From NCBI GenBank assembly GCA_963817135.1, contig CAWFNG010000008.1, positions 124,001 to 188,000 on the forward strand: a stretch of DNA of 64,000 nucleotides. The letters run 5' to 3'. Under the pieces are notes generated by a model. That model was not told where the DNA came from. It was given only the letters and a program-made list of their open reading frames with translations, and did no database searches. Position 1 is the first letter of the stretch, and every line of letters begins with the position of its first letter. Shown piece by piece: positions 25,251 through 34,094 of this stretch. This DNA is from VAZQ01 sp963817135 (GTDB lineage: Bacteria > Pseudomonadota > Alphaproteobacteria > Rhizobiales > Xanthobacteraceae). Made by a program: the position numbers and the translations under genes.

Positions 25251-28117
25251 AGGCGCTCCAGGCTTATCGGGACGCTTTTGCGATCGACGAGCGCGTCGCC
25301 GCCGCCGATCCGAGCAACATTGTTCGACAGGGCCAACTCGAACACTGGTCGATCAGCATCGGCGACGTGCTGCGCGAACAAGGCAAGCTCGGCGACGCCC
25401 TGAAAGCCTACCGTGCAAGTCTTGCCGTAAGGGAGCGCCTCGCTGCTGCCGATCCCAGCAACATGGAGTGGCAGCGCAACCTCATCATCGCTCACAATCG
25501 GATCGGCAACCTGCTGGGGGATAAAAATCGGCAGGACGAGGCGATTGCCGCCTATCGCAAGAGCCTCGAATTGGCGCAGAGTCTTGCCGCCCGCGATCCC
25601 GATCATGCGCAATGGCAGGACGACCTTTTCGTTGGCTACGAAAATCTGGGCCGTCAATTGGCGCACGTCGATCGCAATGAGGAGGCGCTCGAAGCCTACC
25701 GCAACAGCCTCGCCATCGCAGAAAAGCTCGTCGCCAAGTCGGGCGGAAATCCCAGGTGGCAGTTGAAACTCTCGGGCGCCTATTATGGGATCGCCAACCT
25801 GCTGGTGGATGATCCCACCAGGCACGAGGAGGCGTTGGCAACCTATCAGAAGAGCCTCGCAATTCGCCAGCAACTCGTCGCGGCCGATCCGAGCAACACG
25901 GAATGGCAGAACTACCTGGGCGTAAACTACTCGGGCCTCGCCAAGATGCTGGTCGACGCTGGCGCGCGCGAGGAGGGGCTTGAGAACTATCGCGCCGCGG
26001 CGGGCATCTGGGAGCGTCTTGTTGCGCTCGACGGCAGCAATGTCCAATGGCAAACGCGGCTGCGCTGGATGTACAACGATATCGCCGACATCCTGAAAGG
26101 CCGCGGTGAGCTTGACGCTGCACTCCAACTCTACCGCCAAGGCTTTGCCATCGCAGCGCGCCTCGCCGCCGCCGATCCGGACAATATCGAGAGGGGGCGC
26201 GCTCTCGCGCTCGCGCACGAAAACATCGGCCACGTGCTCGAGAAGGAGGGCAAGCACGACGACGCCTTTGCGGCCTACGGCGAGAGCCTGGCGATCCGCG
26301 AGCGTCTCGCCGCGGCTGACCCGGGCAGCACGCAAAGGCAGCGCGAGCTCTCTGTGGTGAACGAGCGCCTGGGCGATATCTATCTAAAACAAGGCAAGCT
26401 CGACGAAGCACTCAGGCAGTACCGTACCAGTCTCGATCGCATGAGTGCTCTGCGTGATGCCGGCCCCTTCAATGCTGATCTGCAGCGTTTCACCGCCGTC
26501 ACCCTGACCAATATCGCCAAAATCCTCGGTCGCCAGGGCAGGCTCGACGACGCGGTCAAAGCCGACCGCGACAGCACCGAGCTGCGCACGCGCCTGGCAG
26601 CGAGCAATTCAAACAACGCAAAGTGGCAGCGTGAGCTTGCAGTGTCCCACTACAATGAGGGGGACATCCTCAAGGCGCAGGGTAAGCTCGATGAGACGCT
26701 TGTGGCTTACCGCAGCGGACACGCAATATGGGAGCGCCTCGTCGCCGCCGACCCAAGCAATGCCGATTGGCAGAGCGATCTTTGGACTTCTAACAACAAA
26801 ATCGCGGGTGTGCTGAAATCCCAGGGCAAGGTGCTCGAAGCGCTGCAAGCGTATCAAAGTGCGCTTGCCATTTCCCAGCGGCTCGCCTCCTTGAACGCAG
26901 CGAATACTGTCTGGCAGAGCGATCTGGCAAGCTCCTACGAGAATGTCGGCGCGCTGCAGTTAGCGCAGGGTAAGCTGGACGATGCGCGTGATGCTTACGG
27001 GCACGGTGTTGCCGTCCGGGAACTGCTGACAACCAACACTCCAGCAAACACGCAATGGCAGCGTGGTCTTTCGGTCGCGCACAACCAACTCGGGTATGTT
27101 CTCCAGCAGCAAGGCAATTGGAACGATGCGCTGCGCGAATACAGGGATGGATTGATCGCCATCCAGCGGGCTGTTGATGCTGAGCCGACCGAACTGCAAT
27201 GGCAGTGGGACCTGGCCTTTTCTCAAAGCAAGATTGCCGACGCGCTGTTTACGCTTGGCAAGGATGAGGATGCGCTTGCGGCGCACCGCGAGGCGGCCAG
27301 AATGCGCGAAAGTGTTGTCGCTGCCGAGCCGGGTAATCCTCGGTTGCAGCATTCTCTCTTCAGTTCATACGAAAGAATAGGCAATATTCTTTTTCAACAG
27401 AAAAAGTTTGCCGATGCGCTGGAAATGTACCGCATCGGTCTGGCCATCGCCGAGCATATTGCGCCGAACGATCGCGGCAACCTCGGTCTGCAGCACGACC
27501 TTGCGCTCATGTATGAGAAGGTCGGTCGTGGGATCAAAGCGCAGGGCAAGCCCGACGACGCGATGAAACCCTTCATCGACTCGTTAGCGGTACGAGAGCG
27601 TCTGGCCGCAGCGCACCCCGCAGATGCAGAGTTGCAAACCGAGCTTGCAGGCATTCACAGTCTCATCGGCGAACTGATGAGCGCCAAAAAAGATTTCGCG
27701 GCGGCAATCGAAAGGTATAGCAAGGCGATTATCATCGCGCCCGCGCTTGCCGCGCCTTGGAATTCACGCTGCTGGGATCGGGCGCTGCTTGGCCAACTGG
27801 AGACCGCACTTGCTGATTGCAATGAAGCGCTGCGGCTTCAGCCTGTCAGTGCCAACGCTCTGGATAGCCGCGGCTTCGTCTATCTCAAGCTCGGCCAATT
27901 CGACAAAGCGGTCGCGGATTATGATGCGGCCCTTAGGCTCGATCCGAAACAGCCGTTTTCGCTTTACGGACGCGGCCTCGCCAAGCTTAAGAAGGGAGAC
28001 CGCAGCGGCGGCGAGGACCTGACTGCAGCACTCAGGATGCAACCGGACATCGCAGAGGAATTCGCCCGTTATGGCGTTACGGGTCACCGCGAGCTCGGGC
28101 TGGCCAAGAGCCCATGA
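25223..28117 (+). CDS. Long TPR-repeat protein (open 3' part of the TIR-TPR gene)
   Basis: An uninterrupted frame of 964 codons made of about 17 repeats with a period near 48 residues. Each has a TPR-like helix pair GDVLxxQGKLDEALxAYRxSLAIxERL and a linker (L)AAADPSNxxWQxxL. Three canonical 34-residue TPRs follow at the C-terminus (ERYSKAIIIAP, ADCNEALRLQP, ADYDAALRLDP). It continues the TIR-containing sequence just upstream; alone it has no signal peptide or catalytic domain. The first codon is not a real start if the gene is one unit. In other bacteria such TPR arrays sense or bind a partner and control an attached TIR domain. Confidence 0.8.
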   Translation: MLRTKGRLDEALQAYRDAFAIDERVAAADPSNIVRQGQLEHWSISIGDVLREQGKLGDALKAYRASLAVRERLAAADPSNMEWQRNLIIAHNRIGNLLGDKNRQDEAIAAYRKSLELAQSLAARDPDHAQWQDDLFVGYENLGRQLAHVDRNEEALEAYRNSLAIAEKLVAKSGGNPRWQLKLSGAYYGIANLLVDDPTRHEEALATYQKSLAIRQQLVAADPSNTEWQNYLGVNYSGLAKMLVDAGAREEGLENYRAAAGIWERLVALDGSNVQWQTRLRWMYNDIADILKGRGELDAALQLYRQGFAIAARLAAADPDNIERGRALALAHENIGHVLEKEGKHDDAFAAYGESLAIRERLAAADPGSTQRQRELSVVNERLGDIYLKQGKLDEALRQYRTSLDRMSALRDAGPFNADLQRFTAVTLTNIAKILGRQGRLDDAVKADRDSTELRTRLAASNSNNAKWQRELAVSHYNEGDILKAQGKLDETLVAYRSGHAIWERLVAADPSNADWQSDLWTSNNKIAGVLKSQGKVLEALQAYQSALAISQRLASLNAANTVWQSDLASSYENVGALQLAQGKLDDARDAYGHGVAVRELLTTNTPANTQWQRGLSVAHNQLGYVLQQQGNWNDALREYRDGLIAIQRAVDAEPTELQWQWDLAFSQSKIADALFTLGKDEDALAAHREAARMRESVVAAEPGNPRLQHSLFSSYERIGNILFQQKKFADALEMYRIGLAIAEHIAPNDRGNLGLQHDLALMYEKVGRGIKAQGKPDDAMKPFIDSLAVRERLAAAHPADAELQTELAGIHSLIGELMSAKKDFAAAIERYSKAIIIAPALAAPWNSRCWDRALLGQLETALADCNEALRLQPVSANALDSRGFVYLKLGQFDKAVADYDAALRLDPKQPFSLYGRGLAKLKKGDRSGGEDLTAALRMQPDIAEEFARYGVTGHRELGLAKSP

Positions 28118-28773
28118 TAAGGGACGTGTACCGTGGATGGCCTCCATCACTTAAGCGACCACCTCAAGAAGGGTCTAAGGGACGTAGTACTAAGCTGTAT
28201 TGCAGAAGGTATTTTCCGTCGTGCGGTGACTTCCCCGCAGAGGGGGTACGTTGCGCGTTCCCGTTGTTGCGCAGGCTGTTCAATGCGCCTTAGCAGCAGC
28301 GTGGGCGCAGTGTGGGACAATCAAAAGTTCCTCATCTGTTGTGGTTTGCGGACAGTCATAGAAGCCTCGCCGCTCATCCCGTCACTGGCTCGTGGCCTGC
28401 AGGCCATAGCGCTTCAGTAAGCTTCCTTGGTTCGCTGCACCTGCTCAGGTCTCCTCTTGGCACTTCGCTACAGGCACAAAAACATCGAAATGACGGTCGC
28501 TATTGGAGGTGCTCCGGACATGAATCGACTTGCGGCTTGGTGTGCCTCCGACGCGAATGATCCCGAGCCGACATGCGCGGTTCAGGATTTTTGCAGCGCA
28601 ACTTGACCCCTGAACCCCATTTCACCGGTCGTTATTTCCTGTTTTGATGGCGTGAGCTGAGAGCCACATTTGGCGTGGTCCTGAGCCTCGGGGAGGCAAT
28701 GAGACGCCGCGATTTCATCAAAGTAATCATACGGTCTTCATCGAAAATCAGAAATCGGAGTGATGCTGAGAAA
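28118..28773. other. Non-coding region with an ABC-binding-protein N-terminal remnant
   Basis: Most of it shows no gene. At 28699, after GGGGAGG, ATG starts MRRRDFIKVI, the Tat-like N-terminus typical of the orphan ABC substrate-binding proteins found at 39918, 42824 and 48083. After about ten residues the likeness ends (about 28730), and the frame runs on into the dehydrogenase gene. This looks like a leftover leader and ribosome site of a deleted gene. Confidence 0.55.
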
Positions 28774-29733
28774 ATGTCCAAGCACAACGCGGTGGTGGGG
28801 TTCGTCGGGCTGGGTACCATGGGCGGCCGGATGGCGGCCAACCTGGAAAAGGCGGGCTTCAGGCTCATCGTGCACGACTTGCACAGGCAGGCGGCGAGCC
28901 ATCAGGTTAATGCCGGCGCTATCTGGGCAGACAGCCCGCGTGCGCTCGCAAGCCAGGCCGACGTGATCTTCTCCTCGTTGCCGGAGCCGACCGATGTGGA
29001 GGCTGTCGCGCTCGGGCCGGACGGACTCATCGCTGGCATCAGGCCCGGTGCCGCCTATTTCGACCTGTCGACCAATTCGCCGAGCGTCGTTAAAAAGCTG
29101 CACGCTGCCTTTGCCGAGAAGGGCGCGCACATGCTGGACGCGCCGGTGAGCGGCGGTCCGGCAGGCGCGGCATCCCGCAAGCTCGCGATCTGGGTCGGCG
29201 GGGACGAAAGCGTCTTCAACCGGCACAAGACTGTGCTCGACGCGATGGGTGACAAGGCCGCCTATATCGGGCCCATCGGCAGCGCCACGGTAGCCAAGCT
29301 CGTTCACAACATGTCGGGCTATGCGATCGTCTGTGCGCTCGCTGAAACCTTCAGCCTGGGCGTGAAGGCGGGCGTCGAGCCGCTCGCGCTCTGGCAGGCG
29401 GTTCGCCAAGGCGCGGCTGGACGTCGTTTTACATTCGATGCCTTGATCGACCAGTTTCTGCCCGGCAAGTACGATCCGCCCGCCTTCACGCTCAAGCTTG
29501 CCCACAAGGACGTTTCGCTTGCCAACGCTCTCGGCCGCGAGCTGGGCATGCCCATGCGCATGTGCAATCTGGCGCTCGCCGAGATGACGGAAGCTCTCGC
29601 GCGCGGATGGGGCGGCCGCGATTCGCGCTCGGTGATGCTCCTCCAACAGGAACGCGCCGGTGTCGAAATCGCCGTGCATCCCGAGCGGTTACGCGAAGCG
29701 CTCGCGCCCGCCGTCCCGAAGGACAGCGCATAG
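28774..29733 (+). CDS. NAD(P)-dependent beta-hydroxyacid dehydrogenase (3-hydroxyisobutyrate dehydrogenase family)
   Basis: From ATG 28774 it has 319 residues. The Rossmann motif GFVGLGTMGGRMAANLEKAGF is at residues 9-29, the substrate signature DAPVSGGPAGA is in the middle, and the catalytic Lys is in GSATVAKLVHNM. This is the plan of HIBADH, tartronate semialdehyde reductase and GLYR1-like enzymes. The frame is open upstream to 28675 but that part is a remnant of another gene, so the internal ATG is preferred. The substrate cannot be told. Confidence 0.88.
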   Translation: MSKHNAVVGFVGLGTMGGRMAANLEKAGFRLIVHDLHRQAASHQVNAGAIWADSPRALASQADVIFSSLPEPTDVEAVALGPDGLIAGIRPGAAYFDLSTNSPSVVKKLHAAFAEKGAHMLDAPVSGGPAGAASRKLAIWVGGDESVFNRHKTVLDAMGDKAAYIGPIGSATVAKLVHNMSGYAIVCALAETFSLGVKAGVEPLALWQAVRQGAAGRRFTFDALIDQFLPGKYDPPAFTLKLAHKDVSLANALGRELGMPMRMCNLALAEMTEALARGWGGRDSRSVMLLQQERAGVEIAVHPERLREALAPAVPKDSA

Positions 29734-29769
29734 CCCCGCCTGATGGCAGTGAACGGGCGCGCTCCCTTG

Positions 29770-29820
29770 GCGGACTTTCGCTGGGCGGAGGTAGGCAGGA
29801 GGTATTGCGGCATCCATATC
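29770..29820 (-). pseudogene. Short remnant resembling the start of the MetE-like gene
   Basis: The minus strand from 29813 encodes MPQYLLPTS, nearly the same as MPQNLLPTS at the start of the methyltransferase gene (22111), and the DNA is alike over about 20 bases. The similarity ends at once. It may be a decayed gene start or chance. Confidence 0.3.
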
Positions 29821-29902
29821 CCGCTGACCGGCTCAAGCTTGCCAGCCGCGTCAACGTGTAGTCGAGATAATGTTGCCCGGGGGCGTAGGAAGGAAGCGGG
29901 TC

Positions 29903-30044
29903 ATGAAGATCGATGGAGGTTGCCACTGTTGCTACATCACCTATGAGGCGCAGATCGATCTCGCAGAGCTGGCTGGGCCAGCTGGGTTCCATCCCGAAGA
30001 TCGAAAAGCAACCCGTCTTTGACCAAAGCGGCGGGATCGCTTGA
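29903..30044 (+). pseudogene. GFA-family (glutathione-dependent formaldehyde-activating) gene with large internal deletion
   Basis: ATG 29903 starts MKIDGGCHCCYITYEAQID, the N-terminus of GFA/CENP-V-type zinc proteins (the Cys-x-Cys is part of zinc binding). Within about 20 codons the likeness ends, and in another frame the C-terminus follows: SWLGQLGSIPKIEKQPVF, ending at a TGA (30042-30044). A family member is normally about 130 residues, so some 80 central codons, including the other cysteines, have been lost. It cannot encode a working enzyme. Confidence 0.7.
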
Positions 30045-30093
30045 GGGCTGCTTATGTGCAGTGGCACGAAGTGCGAGTGTCGCCTCATCCTGG

Positions 30094-31368
30094 TTAGCGA
30101 GCAATCAAACCAATAGTATTCTGACCGCCTTCTTGTGCAGTAGGATCAAGCGTAAATAGCTCCTGAGGGTGTGTGACGCCGCGCAGCGCGTATCGTCCTA
30201 CCGAAACGAGGCGGCGGTTCATGCCGCCGACATTGGCAAACGCCGACGACATCAGAACGGGCTGATCGACCGAACGGCACATCGCTGCAATGCGGCTTGC
30301 TTCGTTCACCGCCGGGCCAGTGACGGTAAAGTCCAGCCGCTCGCGGCTTCCGACATTGCCATAGAAAACTTCGCCGACATGCAAACCGAGATACATGTCG
30401 GTTATGGGCTTGCTGTCGGCCACCCGGCGCCTGTTCAATTCGATAATGCCCTCGCGCGCAGCGACCGCCGCGGACAATGCCGCGCCGCATGCGTGCGTGC
30501 GATATTCCGCGGGAAAGATGGCAAGCGTACCGTCGCCGATCAGCTTGAGTACATCACCGCCATGCTCGTGAATTGCAGAGACGATCGCATCGGAGTAGTC
30601 GTTCAGTAAGGGGATTACCTGTTCCGGTGCAGTGTCGGTGATACGCGTGAACCCTCGCAAATCGCTGAACCAAATGACAGCCTCAATTCGCTCGGCAATT
30701 CCCCGCACGATCCGTCCGCTGAGCACGCGCCGACCGGCGTCGCGACCGAGATACGTTTCCATCAGCGTTCCGGTCATGCGCGCGAGCGATACCGATTTGA
30801 TGGCGAGCGCGAGATATGGCGCGATGCGCTGAAGCGCGGCAATTTGCTCGTCGCCGAACCCATCGGGTACCCTTGTCGCCCATGACGAGTACACGCCATC
30901 CATCTCGCCGATGGTACCTTCAGCGGCAAAGCGGCTGATTATCGCGACGTAGTCGGTCATCCCCGCTGCGCGCAGGTCTGCCAGCACCGCGAACTCGTCT
31001 TTGGTTGTGGCGTTCAGGCGCCGGCGCAGAAACGAGCCGCCAGTTTGTAGCATCTTGTAGAATGGGCTGCGTCTCCAGCGCTCGGCCGCCTCGACATCCT
31101 GCGGATCGGAGCCGGACGCAGCGAGCGCGTCTGGGCTGGTGCGGCCGTATTCGACCAGTGGCGATTCGGTGGGGCCATAGCCCCAGCGGAACACGCGGCC
31201 CTCGTGGACTGGGTGCAGCGTGTCAATGAGCACTAGAGCGCGAGCAAGCGGGAGCCCAGCCTCGACGCAACGGTCGCAAAACCCAGACACGATGTCGGTT
31301 TCTGACGTGCCGGCGAGGCCAGCGTGGGTCAGCCATGCTGACAATTCGGCGAAAAAGGCTTCGTTCAT
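30094..31368 (-). CDS. Class III adenylate/guanylate cyclase with N-terminal sensor region
   Basis: A 424-residue soluble protein that would make cAMP or cGMP. The first 200 or so residues are a GAF-like sensor region (LVLIDTLHPVHEGRVFRWGYG, YVAIISRFAAEGTIGEMDGVYSSWAT). The cyclase domain starts at about 225 with AVIWFSDLRGFT (first metal Asp) and GGDVLKLIGDGTLAIF (second metal Asp). It continues with GLHVGEVFYGNVGS and FTVTGPAVNEASRI (transition-state Asn and Arg). All catalytic residues seem present. It stands alone, 250 bases from the outer-membrane protein gene on the same strand. Confidence 0.9.
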   Translation of the reverse strand: MNEAFFAELSAWLTHAGLAGTSETDIVSGFCDRCVEAGLPLARALVLIDTLHPVHEGRVFRWGYGPTESPLVEYGRTSPDALAASGSDPQDVEAAERWRRSPFYKMLQTGGSFLRRRLNATTKDEFAVLADLRAAGMTDYVAIISRFAAEGTIGEMDGVYSSWATRVPDGFGDEQIAALQRIAPYLALAIKSVSLARMTGTLMETYLGRDAGRRVLSGRIVRGIAERIEAVIWFSDLRGFTRITDTAPEQVIPLLNDYSDAIVSAIHEHGGDVLKLIGDGTLAIFPAEYRTHACGAALSAAVAAREGIIELNRRRVADSKPITDMYLGLHVGEVFYGNVGSRERLDFTVTGPAVNEASRIAAMCRSVDQPVLMSSAFANVGGMNRRLVSVGRYALRGVTHPQELFTLDPTAQEGGQNTIGLIAR

Positions 31369-31622
31369 ATCGCGATGTTCGAGATGTGGGCAGTATTTTT
31401 AGCACGCATCATCATGATGGCCACACCGTACAATGAGGTCGATTCTTCATTCGTGCGTCAAACAGAAGCGACACCGCGGGGCGTGGTGAGGACGGCCGAG
31501 CAAAGTGCTTCCGCGCGTCCTCGCCCCTCTCCGGCGTAGGTCAGCACCGCGCAAACTGCCAGCGAGGCTCCAATGAAGTGCTGAAACGAATGACTGTCAT
31601 GGCGGCCTCAAGTAGGGCATCG

Positions 31623-32303
31623 CTAGAAGCGGAGATTGAAGCCGGCCTTTAGCTCCTGCAGCTTTAGATCAATGTCTAGCGCGTCGGTCACCAGCACCGG
31701 GCCCGTCGGGGTTTGGGACACTGTGCCGAAGCCGAGATAGTCATACTCGATCTTGGCTGACCAATTCCGCGAGATTGCATATTCCACACCTGCGCCCGCG
31801 GTCCATCCTACACGCAATGCGTCAGATGTGGCGACGTTGGCAAACGCATCGGTGACGGTGCTGGAGTTGTGCGCAAGCGCCACACCTGCCTTGCCATATA
31901 CAAGTAAACGCTCGAATGCCAGTCCAGCCCGGCCGGTAAACGTTGCGGAGAAATTGACCCGCATGTTGAGATTGTCCCCGGATCCATCTGCAGTACTGCT
32001 GTTTACGCTCAGCCAGGTGAAATCGGTCTCGCAGCCAAGGACGCCATATCCTCTTTGGAAATTGTAACCGACCCCGCCGCCGATCGCATATCCACTGGAC
32101 GACGGCAATGCACTGGAAAACCCGGTAACCGGATCGCTCCACGTGGAGCTTCCCCACGCCGAGCCCGCGTGAATGCCAATATACGCTCCAGTCCAGGTGA
32201 AAGTATCGACGGTGCTGATGACGTTGCCCGGTGCGACCGGAATATCAGCTGCAGTGGCAGGCATAGCCGCAAACCCAAGACACAAACCGGCGATGCTCAA
32301 CAT
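31623..32303 (-). CDS. Outer-membrane beta-barrel protein (Omp31/OmpA-like)
   Basis: A 226-residue protein with a signal peptide ending in AMPATA-A, then alternating strands typical of the small barrels of Rhizobiales: FTWTGAYIGIHAGSAWG, GYAIGGGVGYNFQRGYGVLGCETDFTW, FSATFTGRAGLAFERLLVYGKAGVAL, and a last strand ending in Phe (LKAGFNLRF), the barrel-assembly signal. ATG 32303 is preferred because AGGAA lies just upstream; a TTG four codons earlier is possible. It is probably a structural or porin-like protein. Confidence 0.88.
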   Translation of the reverse strand: MLSIAGLCLGFAAMPATAADIPVAPGNVISTVDTFTWTGAYIGIHAGSAWGSSTWSDPVTGFSSALPSSSGYAIGGGVGYNFQRGYGVLGCETDFTWLSVNSSTADGSGDNLNMRVNFSATFTGRAGLAFERLLVYGKAGVALAHNSSTVTDAFANVATSDALRVGWTAGAGVEYAISRNWSAKIEYDYLGFGTVSQTPTGPVLVTDALDIDLKLQELKAGFNLRF

Positions 32304-32558
32304 GAGTTCCTGCAACCGTCCTTGCCATATTCCCCCTCCGATATGCGAACATCGACCGTGCCGGCATGAGCGGGATACTTTGCAGCTCAGCTGATTGACC
32401 GAGATGTCCGCTCGTTATCTGTCATTCCAGGACTTCATACTGGTGTCGGACACCTGACGATACGCTTACGGCAACATTACAAACTGGTAAGCCCGTTCTA
32501 ATTCTGTGCTTAGTGACTTTTTTGCACCGTGCGACTGGCAAATGATTGCGATTGAGAC

Positions 32559-32735
32559 TCACCACAGCGGTGGGAGTTCGTCCTGATGCCCGGATGAAAC
32601 ACCAAGTTCCGTGGACGGCGGGACGGTTTCCACATGATGAGCGTAGCTCAATAGAAGTCGGGCACTAAGGATGACTGCGCATATCGCGAGCAGCAATGCA
32701 AGTTTGATCAGACGATAATGGAATGGAGGAGTCAT
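32559..32735 (-). CDS. Small membrane protein coupled to the histidine kinase gene
   Basis: A 58-codon frame whose ATG overlaps the kinase stop as ATGA (32735-32732), with CCTTCTTC-poor spacing typical of coupled translation. It begins MTPPFHYRLIKLALLLAICAV and has one hydrophobic helix (about residues 10-32) followed by a tail of about 26 polar residues (HHVETVPPSTELGVSS...) probably outside the membrane. I do not recognise a family. Its place as the last gene of a regulator-kinase operon suggests an accessory or modulator of the kinase. This is inference from the layout. Confidence 0.6.
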   Translation of the reverse strand: MTPPFHYRLIKLALLLAICAVILSARLLLSYAHHVETVPPSTELGVSSGHQDELPPLW

Positions 32736-34000
32736 TTTACGGTCTCCTTCTTCTTGTTCGGTGGCGGGTAACGGTCAGAGGTTGGCCGTGAGGGATTATA
32801 GCCTCGGTGCTCAGGATCCTTTCGTTCAAGTCTTCGAATGGGAAGATCGAGCGTGAACGTCGTTCCCGTATTCTTCGCGCTCTCTGCCATAACGACCCCA
32901 CCGTGTGCTTCTGCAATTCCTTTGACCAAGGTCAATCCCAAACCCCATCCTTTTATAGCGCTATTTTCGCTCTCCCCAGTTCGTTGGAATGCCTGAAACA
33001 GATTTTCTCGATCCTCAATGGGAATCTCGGGGCCTTGGTTATGAACGGAAAGCACTGCCTGATCATTTCTTCGCTGCAGCTTGATGGTAATCGGAATGTC
33101 GGGTGCGCCATACTTAATGGCATTAGTCACCAAGTTATCCAGCGCTCTGCGAATCCCACTTAACCCCCAATTTCCCCAAATCGATTTATCGGCGGTGAAG
33201 TCGAGGCGGCCACATTCCGTTAGAGATATTTCCTCGACCATTTTGCCGACTTCAACGCCAAGATCACAGGCATGAAAGTCCAGATGGATGGTCTTTCCAC
33301 CCCGCATACTAGTCACATCGAGCAGCGATTTAATCATTGCATCAGCTCGTTCTACGCTGTGAAGAATCATCCTGAGGATGCGCTTATGCTTGTCGGTTTG
33401 CGCCGAATTCCCAAGAATTAATTCAGACCCCATATGGATTCCATTTAAAGGTTGGCGAATATCATGTGAGACGAGGGCAAGCACCTTTTCCATTATTATT
33501 GAGGCATGTTCTGCTTGCCGCTTGGCCTGAATAGTCTGGCGAAATGCGGTACGCAGCGAGGATTCGAGGCAGGCCACAAATATGGCAAGGCCAACGATGA
33601 TAAAAAAGTGTTCGTACCCGGCACGCGAACCGAGAACAGCTCCAACAGGAGGAATAAAACTATAGTCCGCAGCCAGAGCTAGAATAACGGCGAAAGAAAC
33701 GGCTAGAAAAGGCCCGCAATAGAGTGCGATCAAAACAATCACAACTATGCTCAGAGACGAAAAATGATGGTTGCGACCTGTAGCCTCATAAAGATAGAAA
33801 GTAAGGATAAATCCAATAATCGCCATCATCGAAGCCGCGATAAACCTTTTGACGACAGATCGCTCCGCTACGAAAAAATTCTCCCACTTCTGTTTTAGTC
33901 CAACTTGCGCCAGGCCTATGCGTTGGCCGACGTGGCTGACGCCGATCCGTCGAAATACTTCGACGCGATCCCACACTCGGAACTCCCTCAAAATCGACAT
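32732..34000 (-). CDS. Membrane sensor histidine kinase (DUF4118/KdpD-like sensor)
   Basis: A 422-residue kinase. After a 45-residue N-terminal stretch come four transmembrane helices (about 53-150) of the DUF4118 type (GPFLAVSFAVILALAADYSFIPP). Next are the dimerisation/phosphoacceptor helix with His179 (ALVSHDIRQPLNGIHMGSELIL) and the ATPase domain with the N-box LVTNAIKYG and the G-box GWGLGLTLVKGIAEAHGG. It lies 94 bases after the response-regulator gene and overlaps the small membrane-protein gene by ATGA. There is no large periplasmic sensor domain, so the signal is probably sensed in or near the membrane. Confidence 0.9.
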   Translation of the reverse strand: MSILREFRVWDRVEVFRRIGVSHVGQRIGLAQVGLKQKWENFFVAERSVVKRFIAASMMAIIGFILTFYLYEATGRNHHFSSLSIVVIVLIALYCGPFLAVSFAVILALAADYSFIPPVGAVLGSRAGYEHFFIIVGLAIFVACLESSLRTAFRQTIQAKRQAEHASIIMEKVLALVSHDIRQPLNGIHMGSELILGNSAQTDKHKRILRMILHSVERADAMIKSLLDVTSMRGGKTIHLDFHACDLGVEVGKMVEEISLTECGRLDFTADKSIWGNWGLSGIRRALDNLVTNAIKYGAPDIPITIKLQRRNDQAVLSVHNQGPEIPIEDRENLFQAFQRTGESENSAIKGWGLGLTLVKGIAEAHGGVVMAESAKNTGTTFTLDLPIRRLERKDPEHRGYNPSRPTSDRYPPPNKKKETVK

Positions 34001-34094
34001 TCTTCAGGTCACAAGATCGAGAGGATGGTCGGTAGCTGGTTTACCGCCGCAGCCATCAAGCCCTCGTAGCTTGTCAGGCCTTCGGCAGCTGATT

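Noticed and set aside
28133..28420. 95-codon frame after the TPR gene
   Set aside because: The composition is not protein-like and there is no ribosome site or recognisable motif.
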